DNA of 64,000 nt from Adlercreutzia sp. ZJ176 (GTDB lineage: Bacteria; Actinomycetota; Coriobacteriia; Coriobacteriales; Eggerthellaceae). Below, one piece after another: positions 1 to 8,510 of this stretch. Location: positions 124,001 through 188,000 of the forward strand of contig NZ_JAAKEC010000001.1 of NCBI RefSeq assembly GCF_011038975.1, given 5' to 3'. The first letter of the stretch is position 1. Each line of letters starts with the position of its first letter. Made by a program: the position numbers and the translations under genes. The notes beneath the pieces are model-generated. The model searched no databases and was not told where the DNA came from. It saw nothing but the letters and a program-made list of their open reading frames with translations.

Positions 1-492
1 GGCTGCGAGCTGCGTGAGCATGGACACGTGGCCCATGGAGCACGACAGGACGCTCACGCTTCCGTCCGCCAGGTTGGCGCGCGCCGACAGGACGGACCCG
101 AACTGCTTGCGCGGGTCGTAGCAGATCGCGATCATGGCAGGGGCGTCAGCCCACCCCGTCGCACGCACCATCTGCTCCTCGATCTCCTCGGGCGGGTAGT
201 TGAAGTAGGGATGCCGGTACTCCGGATCGCGCTGCTGCTCAAGCCAGTACGTGAACTGGTAGTCGTCGCTGACGTACACCTCGCGGAGCTTGCGCATGGT
301 CTCCTTGTCCTTGATGATGATGAACTCCCACGGCTGGGAATTCGCACCGGACATCGCAAGGCGCGCTGCGTCAACGATCTTGAGCAGATCTTCGTCAGAC
401 ACGGGCTCGTCGGTGAACTTGCGGATGCTTCGACGCCAGTTAAGCGTCTGCATGAGCGCATCATAGGTATGCGGAGTCTCAACAGGTTCCAT
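1..492 (-). CDS. Nitroreductase family protein (3' end outside window)
   Basis: This is the N-terminal 164 residues of a nitroreductase-fold flavoprotein; the C-terminus lies beyond the left edge. The segment begins MEPVETPHTYDALMQTLNWR and continues with RRSIRKFTDEPVSDEDL and AARLAMSGANSQPWEFI. These are the family's FMN-phosphate-binding RRSxRxF and the SxxNxQPWxF motif. Family members are cytosolic NAD(P)H-dependent FMN reductases of nitro-, quinone or related substrates, and the substrate cannot be told here. The start is chosen because AGGAAAGG lies just upstream. It is transcribed in the same direction as the anion transporter behind it, about 105 bp downstream of that gene's stop, so cotranscription is possible. 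The family assignment is solid; the role is unknown. Confidence 0.88.
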   Translation of the reverse strand, partial: MEPVETPHTYDALMQTLNWRRSIRKFTDEPVSDEDLLKIVDAARLAMSGANSQPWEFIIIKDKETMRKLREVYVSDDYQFTYWLEQQRDPEYRHPYFNYPPEEIEEQMVRATGWADAPAMIAICYDPRKQFGSVLSARANLADGSVSVLSCSMGHVSMLTQLAA

Positions 493-596
493 ATCTTTCC
501 CTTTCCTTCCGTCGCCTTACGCAACGGATCTTGCCGTCAGGCGCGCGTCGAAGCGCGCCTGACTATGCCGACAACGTGCGAGCCGATAGGCGCCAG

Positions 597-2156
597 CTAC
601 AGAATGCCCACGCTGACGAGGAACGGCCACCACAGGTAGAACAGGATCGGCGTGGCGATCACCTTGCCGACCACGACGATGAGCTGGTACTTGATGTAGT
701 CGCCCTGGGTGTAGCACCCGTAGTCCGCGCAGACGAGCGGGGCGGGCGCATGGTAGTACATGACCGTCGGCTGCATGTACCCCTGGAGAAGAGCCGCGTA
801 CACGGGGGGCAGGCCCAGACCGGACGCGATGGGGAACATGAACGGGACGAACAGCAGCGGCGAGCCGATCGCGAGGCCGAGCCAAGCGGTGATCTGGGCA
901 AGCAGCCACAGGAAGATGACGAAGCCGAGCGAGCCGCTGAAGAACGGCATCATGCTGTTGAACAGCGTCGTGAACGCCTCGTTCATCCCGACGGCCTCCA
1001 TCATGCTCGGGATGCCGAGGACGGCGCCCACGAACAGGATGATGGGCCAGTTGATCTTCTTGATCGTGTCGCGGAACTCGAGGCAGCCGATGCGCGGCAG
1101 CATGGCGACGATGGCCACGCCGAGGGCCGTGATGGCAACGTGGATGTGCGTGAAGGCGTTGGTCACCCACAGGACGAGCGCCACGAGGAAGAGGATGCAA
1201 GCCTTCTTCTCGTCAGCGCTGAACTTGCCCATGTCCTTGAGCTGTCGGATGATCTCCTCGCGACCGCCCTCGATGGTGGTCTTCTCAGGCTTCAGGAACA
1301 CCTTGTAGGAGACGAGCACGATCACGGAGACGATGATGGTGTCCGGGAGGATCGCCAGGAACCAGCCGAGCCAGCTGATGCCGATGCCCGCGTCTTCGAG
1401 GCAGCCGAGCAGAACCAGGTTGTGCGAAGACCCCGACATCGACTCGTTGCCGCAGAGCAGCACGAAGATCGGAACCGTCAGCATGAGCATCTTGGCCACG
1501 TTGCTCTTCTCGTCCACGCCGTACAGCTTGATGAGCGGGTAGACCTGCGCGCCGAGGAGCAGGGACAGCACCGTGCCGGAAGGCACGACGAGCGTGAGCA
1601 GGAACGCCAGCACGATGACGCAGATGACGACCTTCCAGATGCTGAGCGACTTGCCGCCGAAGAGCTTGACGATGGTCAGGGTGATCCTCTTGTCGAGGCC
1701 CGACGTGGCGATCATGCGCCCGATGATCAGGCCGCCGACCAAGAACCAGGTCGTCGAGGACTGGAAGCCGCTCACGCCCACTTGCAGCTTCACGATGCCC
1801 AGGATGACGGGCAAGAACATCATCAGCATGCCCGTCAGCTCGGCGGGGATGGGGTTGAAGATCCAGAAGATCAGGCAGAGCGCGAACACGGCGAGCATGT
1901 GCATGCCGTTCGCCTCGAGGCCCAGCACCGGCGGCGCGAACCAGACGGCGATGAGAACGACGATGCCGAGCACGAACCCGAAGATCTCAAACGGCGTGCT
2001 CAGGGGCTTCTTCTTCGGACGCCCTCCCGGCCCTCCTCCACCAGGCTTTCCGGGACCTTTTCCAGAAGGGGCCGCGGCCTCCTTCGGCTTCTCCTGCGCT
2101 GGCAGCGCAGTTGCTGGAGCAGCAGTCGCTGTCGCAGCAGAGCTCTCGTCCTTCAT
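597..2156 (-). CDS. DASS/SLC13-family anion transporter with Pro/Gly-rich cytosolic N-terminus
   Basis: A 519-residue polytopic membrane protein. Residues 1-52 form a soluble Ala/Pro/Gly/Lys-rich tail containing GPGGRPKKK. From about residue 55 there are some 11-12 hydrophobic segments. Motifs such as NPIPAELTGMLMMFLPVILG and SGFQSSTTWFLVGGLIIGRM match the divalent anion:sodium symporter (DASS/SLC13, CitT-like) family, which imports di- and tricarboxylates, sulfate or related anions. I see no clear SNT sodium-site triplet, so the coupling ion is uncertain. The start is supported by AAGGAAAAGGAGGG upstream. It lies divergent to the small membrane protein and molybdoenzyme genes. An import role for that enzyme's anionic substrate is a reasonable inference but is not shown by the sequence. 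Confidence 0.85.
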   Translation of the reverse strand: MKDESSAATATAAPATALPAQEKPKEAAAPSGKGPGKPGGGGPGGRPKKKPLSTPFEIFGFVLGIVVLIAVWFAPPVLGLEANGMHMLAVFALCLIFWIFNPIPAELTGMLMMFLPVILGIVKLQVGVSGFQSSTTWFLVGGLIIGRMIATSGLDKRITLTIVKLFGGKSLSIWKVVICVIVLAFLLTLVVPSGTVLSLLLGAQVYPLIKLYGVDEKSNVAKMLMLTVPIFVLLCGNESMSGSSHNLVLLGCLEDAGIGISWLGWFLAILPDTIIVSVIVLVSYKVFLKPEKTTIEGGREEIIRQLKDMGKFSADEKKACILFLVALVLWVTNAFTHIHVAITALGVAIVAMLPRIGCLEFRDTIKKINWPIILFVGAVLGIPSMMEAVGMNEAFTTLFNSMMPFFSGSLGFVIFLWLLAQITAWLGLAIGSPLLFVPFMFPIASGLGLPPVYAALLQGYMQPTVMYYHAPAPLVCADYGCYTQGDYIKYQLIVVVGKVIATPILFYLWWPFLVSVGIL

Positions 2157-2544
2157 TTTCCCTCCTTTTCCTTAGGTTGAAAGCGAGTCGCTACATCGAT
2201 TGGCCTCAAGGGAAAGCTCGGATGAGGGCGCGCCAGGCCCAAGCACCGCGACCATCCTCCCCTCCCCCAGGAAAACCAACCGCACCTTGAACTCTAGGAA
2301 ATGCGAAGGGGCGCTCCATCACCCGAATGCCCTGATACCTCGAAGAGGCGCCCATGAAGTTGGCGCACTTCCCCCATGAGGCGCCGCGAAGCGGACATCA
2401 GGTGCAATCCCCCATCTGTTTCAGGTGCCGTCAGTGATGATCCACGGCGGGCAATGAGTTATTTTGCATGCGTCATGCGGACGCCAAGCCGTCGAGCGCA
2501 GGCGCCCGCAGCGACCCGCAGCGTCTTCTCAGAAGGAGGCTCCC
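2157..2544. other. 388-bp divergent intergenic region
   Basis: This holds the leader regions of the transporter (leftward) and the small membrane protein (rightward). A short direct repeat, TCAGGTGC, occurs twice around 2399-2430, and an AT-rich patch TTATTTTGCATG lies near 2459. Neither makes a convincing promoter or operator on inspection. I see no tRNA, riboswitch-like fold or strong hairpin. Confidence 0.4.
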
Positions 2545-3054
2545 ATGAAAGAGCATTGGAACAGCGGGGCGGACTGCCCGGGCAAAGACGTTCTCGAGGA
2601 AGCGATCCGAGGCAGGGTGACCGCCAACCGCAAGAACAGCGTGAAGTACATCGCCGCCACCTTCATCTTCGCCGCCGTGCTCTGCGCGCTCTCCGGCGAA
2701 AGCTACGCCCTGCTGGCCGCCGCCGCGTTCTCCATCGCGATCGTCCTCGTCATGACGTCTCGCGACAAGCGCTGCCTCGAGGTGTCGAGCAGCATCGCCG
2801 ACGGGGACTTCCAATGGGTCGTCGGGAAGCTCGAGAACAAGTACCGCCGCGACCTTCTCGACATCAGCTCCTCCACTCCCGCCTACCAGATCCGGTGCAG
2901 AGGGCAGTGGATCGAGTCGGACGTCACCACGTACATGGACTGCAAGGTTGGCGAGCGCATCATCCTCGTCACCACGGACGAGCAGACCATCGGAGTCCCC
3001 TTCCCTGAGACCCTGAAGCTCAAGTGCGGGGAGCTTCTGCCCCGGCAGGCGTGA
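2545..3054 (+). CDS. Small two-helix membrane protein with soluble C-terminal domain
   Basis: A 169-residue protein that I do not recognise. Residues 1-31 are soluble. Two adjacent hydrophobic helices follow at about 32-72 (YIAATFIFAAVLCAL and LLAAAAFSIAIVLVM). A roughly 95-residue cytosolic-looking domain comes after that, rich in beta-type sequence (YQIRCRGQWIESDVTTYMDC, GERIILVTTDEQTIGVPF). The arrangement resembles small PH-like membrane proteins, but the match is only by shape. The ATG is preceded by AGAAGGAGGC with good spacing; in-frame sequence upstream lacks a Shine-Dalgarno. It lies 336 bp before the molybdoenzyme gene on the same strand and could be an accessory of that locus. Confidence 0.75.
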   Translation: MKEHWNSGADCPGKDVLEEAIRGRVTANRKNSVKYIAATFIFAAVLCALSGESYALLAAAAFSIAIVLVMTSRDKRCLEVSSSIADGDFQWVVGKLENKYRRDLLDISSSTPAYQIRCRGQWIESDVTTYMDCKVGERIILVTTDEQTIGVPFPETLKLKCGELLPRQA

Positions 3055-3390
3055 GCGCTCTTCTTCGATGATGCGCCTTTAAGTCTCTGACCTGGTGTTT
3101 CTTTGCCCATGCACCACCTTTGAAGCGCCATATCAGGTGTTTTCCACGATGCGCGCCCAGGCGGTTTGGCGGCTTACCGCTGATGCGCTCACGAGCCCTG
3201 GCTCCTATTCTTGGGTCGAGGATCTTCGCTTGAAGCCGACGGATCTGCATGTTCGCGAAAGACAGGTGCCGGCCGGAAGCCTTCGGTCGGCGCTCTTCAG
3301 GCCCTCGCAACGTGCGGAGCGAAAACCTCCTTGCCACGAAGCGCGGCGGCTGATCCTCGAGAGAATCCTGAGAGAAAGGAGAGGTCTGTA
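3055..3390 (+). other. 336-bp leader region ahead of the molybdoenzyme gene
   Basis: No credible ORF is seen here; open frames in this stretch are shadows with atypical composition. The last 20 bases carry the strong AGAAAGGAGAGG ribosome-binding site of the molybdoenzyme. No terminator hairpin separates the upstream small gene from it, so read-through is possible. An own promoter is equally possible, but I cannot point to -35/-10 boxes with confidence. Confidence 0.4.
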
Positions 3391-5673
3391 ATGTCTGGAA
3401 GGCCATTGACCAAGAAGGAAGACATCATTCAGGTTCCTCACGTGCACAAGGAGCACCAGTGGCAGGAGGGCGACCTCACCGTCACGCGCGGCAGCGGCTG
3501 GTCGGGCCCCGGCTGCCATGACGGCTGCGGCGTGCTCATGTACACCGACAAGGACGGCAAGCTCGTCAAGGTCGAGGGCGACCCCGAGAACCCCTACAAC
3601 CAGGGCCGCCTCTGCGTCCGATGCCTGAACCTTCCCGAGGTCGTCAACAGCGAGTACCGCCTGAAGTACCCCATGAAGCGCGCCCGCGACCAGCGCGGCA
3701 ACCCCGACGCGTGGGAGCGCATCAGCTGGGACGAGGCCATCGACATCGTGGTCACCAAGCTGACCGAGATCAAGGAGACCTACGGGCCCGAGACCGTGTG
3801 CTTCTACCAGGGCACCGGCCGCGACATCAGCGCCTACCTCACCCGCATCTGCTACGCCTACGGCAGCTCGAACTACTGCTACGCGCTCGACGGCCAGTCC
3901 TGCTGGATCCCGCGCATGGCCGCCGGCTTCGCCACCGCGGGCGGCTTCTACGTCATGGACTGCTCCCAGCAGTTCCCCGACCGCTACGAGAACCCCGAGT
4001 GGCGCAGGCCCGAGACCGTCATCCTGTGGGGCAACAACCCCGTCGTCGCGAACGCCGACGGCTTCTACGGCCACTGGTTCACCGACATCCTCAAGCGCGG
4101 GAGCAAGCTCATCGTGGTCGACCCGCGCATCACGTGGCTCGCGACCAAGGCGGACATCGTCCTGCAGATCCGCCCCGAGACCGACGCGGCGCTCGCCCTC
4201 GGCATGCTCAACGTGATCATCAACGAGGACCTCTACGACCATGACTTCGTCGACCGCTGGACCTACGGCTTCGAGGCCCTGCGCGAGCGCGTCCAGGAGT
4301 ACCCCGTCGACAAGGTGGCCGAGATCTGCTGGGTCGACCCCGAGAAGATCCGCGCCGCCGCCCGCATGTTCGCGACCAACGGCCCCGGCGCCATCCAGAT
4401 GGGCTTGGCCATCGACATGTCCCGCGTGGGCATCCCCGCCGCGCACGCCGTCAGCGCCATCTACCAGATCTGCGGCTACGTGGACATCCCCGGCGGCATG
4501 ACCCCCGTCGTCACCTTCCTGCTCCCCGACCAGTCCTCCGGCAACGAGTGGGTCACCGAGAAGGCCGCCAAGGCCCGCCTGGGCATCGACAAGTACCCGC
4601 TGCTCTCGTTCGGCGTGCAGCTCGCCTCCACCGAGGAGGTGCTCAAGGCCATCGAGACGGGCATCCCCTACAAGCCGCGCGCCTGCTGGTTCATGCAGAC
4701 CAACATCCTGACCTGCACCTCCGCCGAGCCCCAGCGCGTGAAGAAGGCCTACGAGACGGTCGACTTCATCCTCGCGAACGAGCTGTTCATGACGCCGTCG
4801 GTGCAGGCCCTGTGCGACCTGGTCCTCCCCGCGCAGACCTACCCCGAGCGCAACGGCATCGTCGCCGGCTGCGGCATGCAGCGCGCCGAGGCCATCAACA
4901 AGGCGTGCGACGCCATCGGCGAAAGCAAGTCCGACCCCGAGATCGTCCTCGAGATCGGCCGTCGCCTGAACCCCGCCGCGTTCCCGTGGGACACCGTCGA
5001 GGAGATGTTCGGCGCCATGTGCGTCGAGGGCGGCCGCGACCTGACCTTCAAGGACCTCCAGGAGGTCTCGCCCGGGTTCCTCCCCTTCACGTACAAGAAG
5101 CATGAGAAGGGCCTCATGCGCCCCGACGGCCAGCCGGGCTTCATGACCGCGACGGGACGCCTCGAGCTCTACTCGAACTTCTTCGAGCAGGCCTGCCGGA
5201 TCAACCCCATGCCCTACTACGAGGAGCCGACCTTCTCGCCCATCTCCACCCCCGAGGAGTTCGAGAAGTACCCGCTGATCCTCATCACCGGCGCCCGCAA
5301 CGCGGCCATGTTCCACTCGGAGCACCGGCATCCGGGCCGCCTGCGCGACATGAACCCCGACCCGCGCGTCGAGATCAACCCCGAGACCGCCGAGAAGTAC
5401 GGCGTCAAGGACGGCGACTGGGTGTGGCTGGAGAACTCCATCGGCAAGGCCCAGAGCAAGGTGAAGGTCGTCCCCACCATCAAGCCCGGCATCCTGAGCG
5501 CCGACCACGCGTGGTGGCGCCCCGAGGGCGATCCCAACGACCTGTACGGCATCGAGAAGCTCAACATCAACAACCTTCTCGTCCACCATCCCGGCGACTC
5601 CGGGTTCGGCGCCGACTACAAGGCGCTTATCTGCAAGATCTACAAGCTCGAGGAAGGTGAGCAGCATGCCTAA
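3391..5673 (+). CDS. Cytosolic DMSO-reductase-family molybdopterin oxidoreductase, incomplete Fe-S motif
   Basis: A 760-residue catalytic subunit of the bis-MGD molybdenum enzyme family. The Fe-S/pterin domain carries C42-x3-C46-x28-C75, but the first ligand of the usual four-Cys motif is Gly39. No Cys or His lies nearby, although S38 does. Moco-binding segments include ISWDEAIDIVVTKL, ETVILWGNNPVV and KLIVVDPRITWLATKAD. Cys171 in DGQSCWIPR is the likely Mo ligand. The C-terminal domain has LILITGARNAAMFHSEHR and ADHAWWRPEGD. There is no Tat signal, so it should act in the cytosol. The next gene overlaps by 8 bp and encodes the electron-transfer partner. Known relatives with this two-gene architecture include transhydroxylase and gut actinobacterial catechol dehydroxylases. 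An aromatic substrate is therefore a hypothesis only. Confidence 0.9.
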   Translation: MSGRPLTKKEDIIQVPHVHKEHQWQEGDLTVTRGSGWSGPGCHDGCGVLMYTDKDGKLVKVEGDPENPYNQGRLCVRCLNLPEVVNSEYRLKYPMKRARDQRGNPDAWERISWDEAIDIVVTKLTEIKETYGPETVCFYQGTGRDISAYLTRICYAYGSSNYCYALDGQSCWIPRMAAGFATAGGFYVMDCSQQFPDRYENPEWRRPETVILWGNNPVVANADGFYGHWFTDILKRGSKLIVVDPRITWLATKADIVLQIRPETDAALALGMLNVIINEDLYDHDFVDRWTYGFEALRERVQEYPVDKVAEICWVDPEKIRAAARMFATNGPGAIQMGLAIDMSRVGIPAAHAVSAIYQICGYVDIPGGMTPVVTFLLPDQSSGNEWVTEKAAKARLGIDKYPLLSFGVQLASTEEVLKAIETGIPYKPRACWFMQTNILTCTSAEPQRVKKAYETVDFILANELFMTPSVQALCDLVLPAQTYPERNGIVAGCGMQRAEAINKACDAIGESKSDPEIVLEIGRRLNPAAFPWDTVEEMFGAMCVEGGRDLTFKDLQEVSPGFLPFTYKKHEKGLMRPDGQPGFMTATGRLELYSNFFEQACRINPMPYYEEPTFSPISTPEEFEKYPLILITGARNAAMFHSEHRHPGRLRDMNPDPRVEINPETAEKYGVKDGDWVWLENSIGKAQSKVKVVPTIKPGILSADHAWWRPEGDPNDLYGIEKLNINNLLVHHPGDSGFGADYKALICKIYKLEEGEQHA

Positions 5674-6004
5674 GGGAATTTTGGTCGACTACGAGTGGTG
5701 CTCCGGCTGCCGCGCCTGCGAGATGGCGTGTCGCGTCGAGCACGACTTCCCGAAGGGGGAGAACGGCATCATGGTGGTCCAAGCCGGGCCCTACCAGGTC
5801 TCCGAGGGCGAGGACAACTGGGTGTGGATCAACATGCCGGTGTTCACCGACCAGTGCAACCTGTGCGCCGAGCGCCAAGGGAAGGGCAAGCTCCCCACCT
5901 GCGTGCACCACTGCCAGGCGGCGATCATGAAGTACGGCGAGCTCGACGAGCTGCAGGCCGATCTTGCCGCCAAGCCCAAGCAGGTCCTCTACTCGCTCAG
6001 GTAG
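5666..6004 (+). CDS. Two-cluster 4Fe-4S electron-transfer subunit
   Basis: A 112-residue ferredoxin-like subunit. The first cluster motif is C12-x2-C15-x2-C18-x3-C22. The second is C64-x2-C67-x11-C79-x3-C83, the pattern of the small iron-sulfur partners of molybdopterin oxidoreductases (DmsB/HybA-type, but shortened). It should pass electrons to or from the catalytic subunit encoded just upstream. The chosen ATG overlaps that gene's end by 8 bp and is preceded by AGGAAGG at 8-bp spacing; a GTG nine bases earlier would lie within the ribosome-binding site. It has no signal peptide and no membrane anchor, so the electron donor must be soluble or bind transiently. A terminator follows within about 150 bp. 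Confidence 0.9.
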   Translation: MPKGILVDYEWCSGCRACEMACRVEHDFPKGENGIMVVQAGPYQVSEGEDNWVWINMPVFTDQCNLCAERQGKGKLPTCVHHCQAAIMKYGELDELQADLAAKPKQVLYSLR

Positions 6005-6153
6005 CTGTTCTGGTAGCAGGGGCCCCTTCTCACTCGAGCAGCCGCTCGGGCAGCAGAGGTCCCCTGCTCGCTCAGGCAGCATCAGCCGAGCGTTGAGGAG
6101 CAGGCGGTCGCCCATCCCCTCCCTTGTCGAGCTTCCGCCTGCTTTTCGCAAAC

Positions 6154-6188
6154 AGCGCCCGCCCGCGCTCAGCGCCGGCGGGCGCTTT
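6154..6188 (+). terminator. GC-rich hairpin terminating the molybdoenzyme operon
   Basis: A 10-bp perfect stem (AGCGCCCGCC pairing with GGCGGGCGCT) with a 13-base loop is followed by a short TTTG run. It lies between convergent genes and may also stop leftward transcripts. Confidence 0.65.
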
Positions 6189-6193
6189 GCCAA

Positions 6194-6787
6194 CTAGTCG
6201 GCGATTTTGTAGGTGCGGCTGACACTCTGCCCTTCGGCCACCACGATTCCCTTGTCGGCAAGTCGCCTGAGAACGTCACCGAGCGTCCTGCGCTTCATGC
6301 CCAACCCCTCGACTATCGCCGCCGCACCTGTTTCGCCGTGTCCGATAAGGTATTTGCACACAGCACGCTCGCTCTTGCCGAGCGCACCCCACGAGATCCT
6401 GTCGCCACAGCCGCCTTCCCTGTCTTGCTGACGGATTGCTGGCGGATTGCTGGCGAGCTTTCCGCTCGCTTCGCCAGCTCGAATTCTCAAGAACTCCTCG
6501 TTGATGCAGGCGGCGGCCATGGTGTAGTCATCGGTTTCGTTGTCCGGCGTGAATACAAGTGGGGGCGAACCGTTTGCTGCCATCGCGCGCTTCGCGCGGC
6601 GTATGCCCGATCCGTACGACTCAACGAGATCGAGGGCAAAGAACATATCCCTTATCTCGGGGCTCAGGTAGCCGCGACTGTCGAAGTCCTCGCGCTCGTT
6701 CAAGTCCCGTATGGTTACCGGCGGCAGCGGGCGGTTGTAGTTGACGAACGTCATCTTGTCGGGATATTTTATAAAGATAAGCAGCAA
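6194..6787 (-). pseudogene. Truncated AlbA_2/HATPase-type regulator (C-terminal part only)
   Basis: The 197-codon frame encodes the C-terminal third of the regulator/helicase-like family that carries an N-terminal AlbA_2 (Schlafen-like) domain, a HATPase_c_4 domain and a winged helix. PLPPVTIRDLNEREDF and SPEIRDMFFALDLVESYGSGIRRAK are the end of the ATPase module. GLGMKRRTLGDVLRRLADKGIVV is the winged helix. The whole AlbA_2 domain and most of the ATPase domain are missing, and no matching sequence continues upstream. A full-length relative lies 150 bp upstream on the same strand, so this looks like the stump of an older copy. It could still make a small DNA-binding protein, but I regard it as a remnant. 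Confidence 0.7.
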
Positions 6788-6937
6788 ACGCGCACGGTAC
6801 CGCCCGATTGATTGCTAGCGCCAATCGGACTTGTTTCTCACCGTGACCAGAAAAGGAATCACAAGAGACCTGAGCAAAACTGCACTTGAGATGGGCATTG
6901 ATGAGCACTCATGTGTCTGGCACTTACCAGCTCTCGG

Positions 6938-8332
6938 CTACTCGATTACGTGCCAATGTCCCGACTTGTTCGATCCTACGCGCTCAATGGCCCCTGCCTT
7001 CTTCAGCGCCGCCACGGCTCTGTCAATGCTGCTTTCGCTGACGTCGAGAAGGGTTGCCAGGCGTGCCTTCGTAATGTTCGGATCGCTCCTCATAGCTGAG
7101 AGCACACGATCATGGAGCTTTTCTTTTGCAGATGGAGAGAGCTTTTGGGCTGACACGGGGCCCTTTTCATCCACGTTCCCATTCACCCTGGTAAACGGTA
7201 TCGTCACCACAATGGAAGTCTCCCGGAATTCGAAGGACGACCGGCCGCAGCGCTCGACGATCCTGGGGACGCCACGTCCTGTTTTTTCGCTGATATGGAG
7301 TTGAAGGAAGATTTCCGAGAGCTTTCTATTCACTGGTACGGACTCGCCTGCAAAGAACCCACGCATGGTCTGACGCGGTGGCAACGTGCCGCGCGAGAGG
7401 ATTTCGATACGGTCGGAGAACACCGTCACCATGGGCTCGTTGCCATCAACCCATGCGTTGTGCACGAATGCGTTGACGAGCGCCTCGCGAAAGGCCTCCT
7501 CATCAAAAAGGGGGATGTCCTTGCGCTCGACCACCCGATCCCGTTCGTCAGCCTGCATAACGTTCACCACATCTCCGTAGCGAAGTATCTCGTCGAGAGA
7601 GTAGAACAGACACTGATGCCCAAACTCTCGTATTGAGTACATATTGCTGGTCTTATCCTTGCCAGTGAAGATAGCGACACGTATGGGCATACCTGAATCG
7701 TCGGATAGAAGTTGCGCCAGGAGATTGTAACGTCCGTCATTCATTCGCAACCCCAGGTTGGTCTCGAACGTCTCCGGATTGAGCTTGACTCCCTTGGCGG
7801 CGTAATACACCAGAAGCTGGCTGAACGAGAGATTCTGGCGTTCGGACGGGGTGTTTTCGACGGTAGGGACTCCATGTGCAAGAACGCCGAACAAAGCAGC
7901 CTCTCGCTGAGGATACCTGCGAAGATTCTCTTTGCTGGATCCTATGCGGATAAAGCGGCTGCCATTAAACGCCGTTGGAGCGATTCGCGCACAGCCAATT
8001 CGGAGAACGACCACTCTTTTTCCGCCAACGTCTCCCTCGAAGAAGTCAAAATCCGCACTTGGCTCAAGTTGTCTCGCAAGAAAATGCTTCAATGGCTCTT
8101 GGTTGACTTCGCAATCGGGGTCGAAGCTAGTTCCCACCAACTCGTGGCCTTCCTCGTCGCTCACGCCCCATACGAAGTATCCGTGTTTGCGACCAAGCAT
8201 GGCAGCGCTGTTTGAAATGGCGGAGACGTACTCGCCAAGTTGCGCAGGCTGCAGCCAATTCTCCTTGAATTCGAACCATTCTTTTTCAAAGCTGTAGGAC
8301 CGAAGCTCGCTTACGAGCGCTGCTAAATCCAT
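6938..8332 (-). CDS. AlbA_2-domain / divergent AAA-4 (HATPase_c_4) putative transcriptional regulator
   Basis: A 464-residue protein with three modules. An N-terminal AlbA_2 Schlafen-like nucleic-acid-binding domain spans about residues 10-130 (EKEWFEFKENW, GYFVWGVSDEEGHELVGT). A HATPase_c_4 domain spans about 250-380 (FREALVNAFVHNAWVDG, TVFSDRIEILSRGTLP, EKTGRGVPRIVE). A C-terminal winged helix covers 405-464 (NITKARLATLLDVSESSIDRAV). Such proteins are common in accessory islands and are presumed regulators or defence components; the mechanism is unproven. The ATG chosen has GGGGTGA eight bases upstream; a GTG 21 bases earlier is in frame. The start codon lies inside a perfect inverted repeat, which could mediate autoregulation. 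GC content is lower than in the flanking core genes. Confidence 0.8.
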   Translation of the reverse strand: MDLAALVSELRSYSFEKEWFEFKENWLQPAQLGEYVSAISNSAAMLGRKHGYFVWGVSDEEGHELVGTSFDPDCEVNQEPLKHFLARQLEPSADFDFFEGDVGGKRVVVLRIGCARIAPTAFNGSRFIRIGSSKENLRRYPQREAALFGVLAHGVPTVENTPSERQNLSFSQLLVYYAAKGVKLNPETFETNLGLRMNDGRYNLLAQLLSDDSGMPIRVAIFTGKDKTSNMYSIREFGHQCLFYSLDEILRYGDVVNVMQADERDRVVERKDIPLFDEEAFREALVNAFVHNAWVDGNEPMVTVFSDRIEILSRGTLPPRQTMRGFFAGESVPVNRKLSEIFLQLHISEKTGRGVPRIVERCGRSSFEFRETSIVVTIPFTRVNGNVDEKGPVSAQKLSPSAKEKLHDRVLSAMRSDPNITKARLATLLDVSESSIDRAVAALKKAGAIERVGSNKSGHWHVIE

Positions 8333-8398
8333 ACTTATCACCCCATTTATCACTTCATGATTTTAGCATTGAAGTGATAAATGGGGTGATAAGTATGG
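8329..8398. repeat. Perfect 29-bp inverted repeat spanning two divergent start codons
   Basis: The left arm (8329-8357) and right arm (8370-8398) are exact reverse complements separated by a 12-bp AT-rich loop. Each arm contains two GTGATAA direct repeats five bases apart, followed by a Shine-Dalgarno-like GGGGTGA and an ATG. As a result both strands present the same ribosome-binding site and start codon. The left ATG opens the AlbA_2 regulator; the right one opens a 26-codon frame. The symmetry suggests an operator or a recent inverted duplication. Confidence 0.9.
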
Positions 8399-8475
8399 CC
8401 AACAACAGATTTCGTAGTCCCAATAATGGCTTCTTAGGCGAAGCATGGCAATTTGAGACCATACCCGACATCTAG
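8395..8475 (+). CDS. 26-aa peptide or gene remnant opposite the AlbA_2 regulator
   Basis: This short frame starts in the right arm of the inverted repeat with the same ribosome-binding site as the regulator on the other strand. It reads MANNRFRSPNNGFLGEAWQF for its first 20 residues, followed by ETIPDI and a stop. It is too short to assign. It may be a true micropeptide or the 5' end of a gene whose remainder was lost. I do not recognise the sequence. Confidence 0.35.
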   Translation: MANNRFRSPNNGFLGEAWQFETIPDI

Positions 8476-8510
8476 CAGTCTCGCACCTTCCACTACCCCG
8501 CATTCATCCG

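Noticed and set aside
3205-5667. 820-codon open frame on the minus strand opposite the molybdoenzyme
   Set aside because: It is an antisense shadow produced by strong third-position GC bias; its Ala/Val/Gly/Asp/Leu composition has no motifs and the plus-strand gene is clear.
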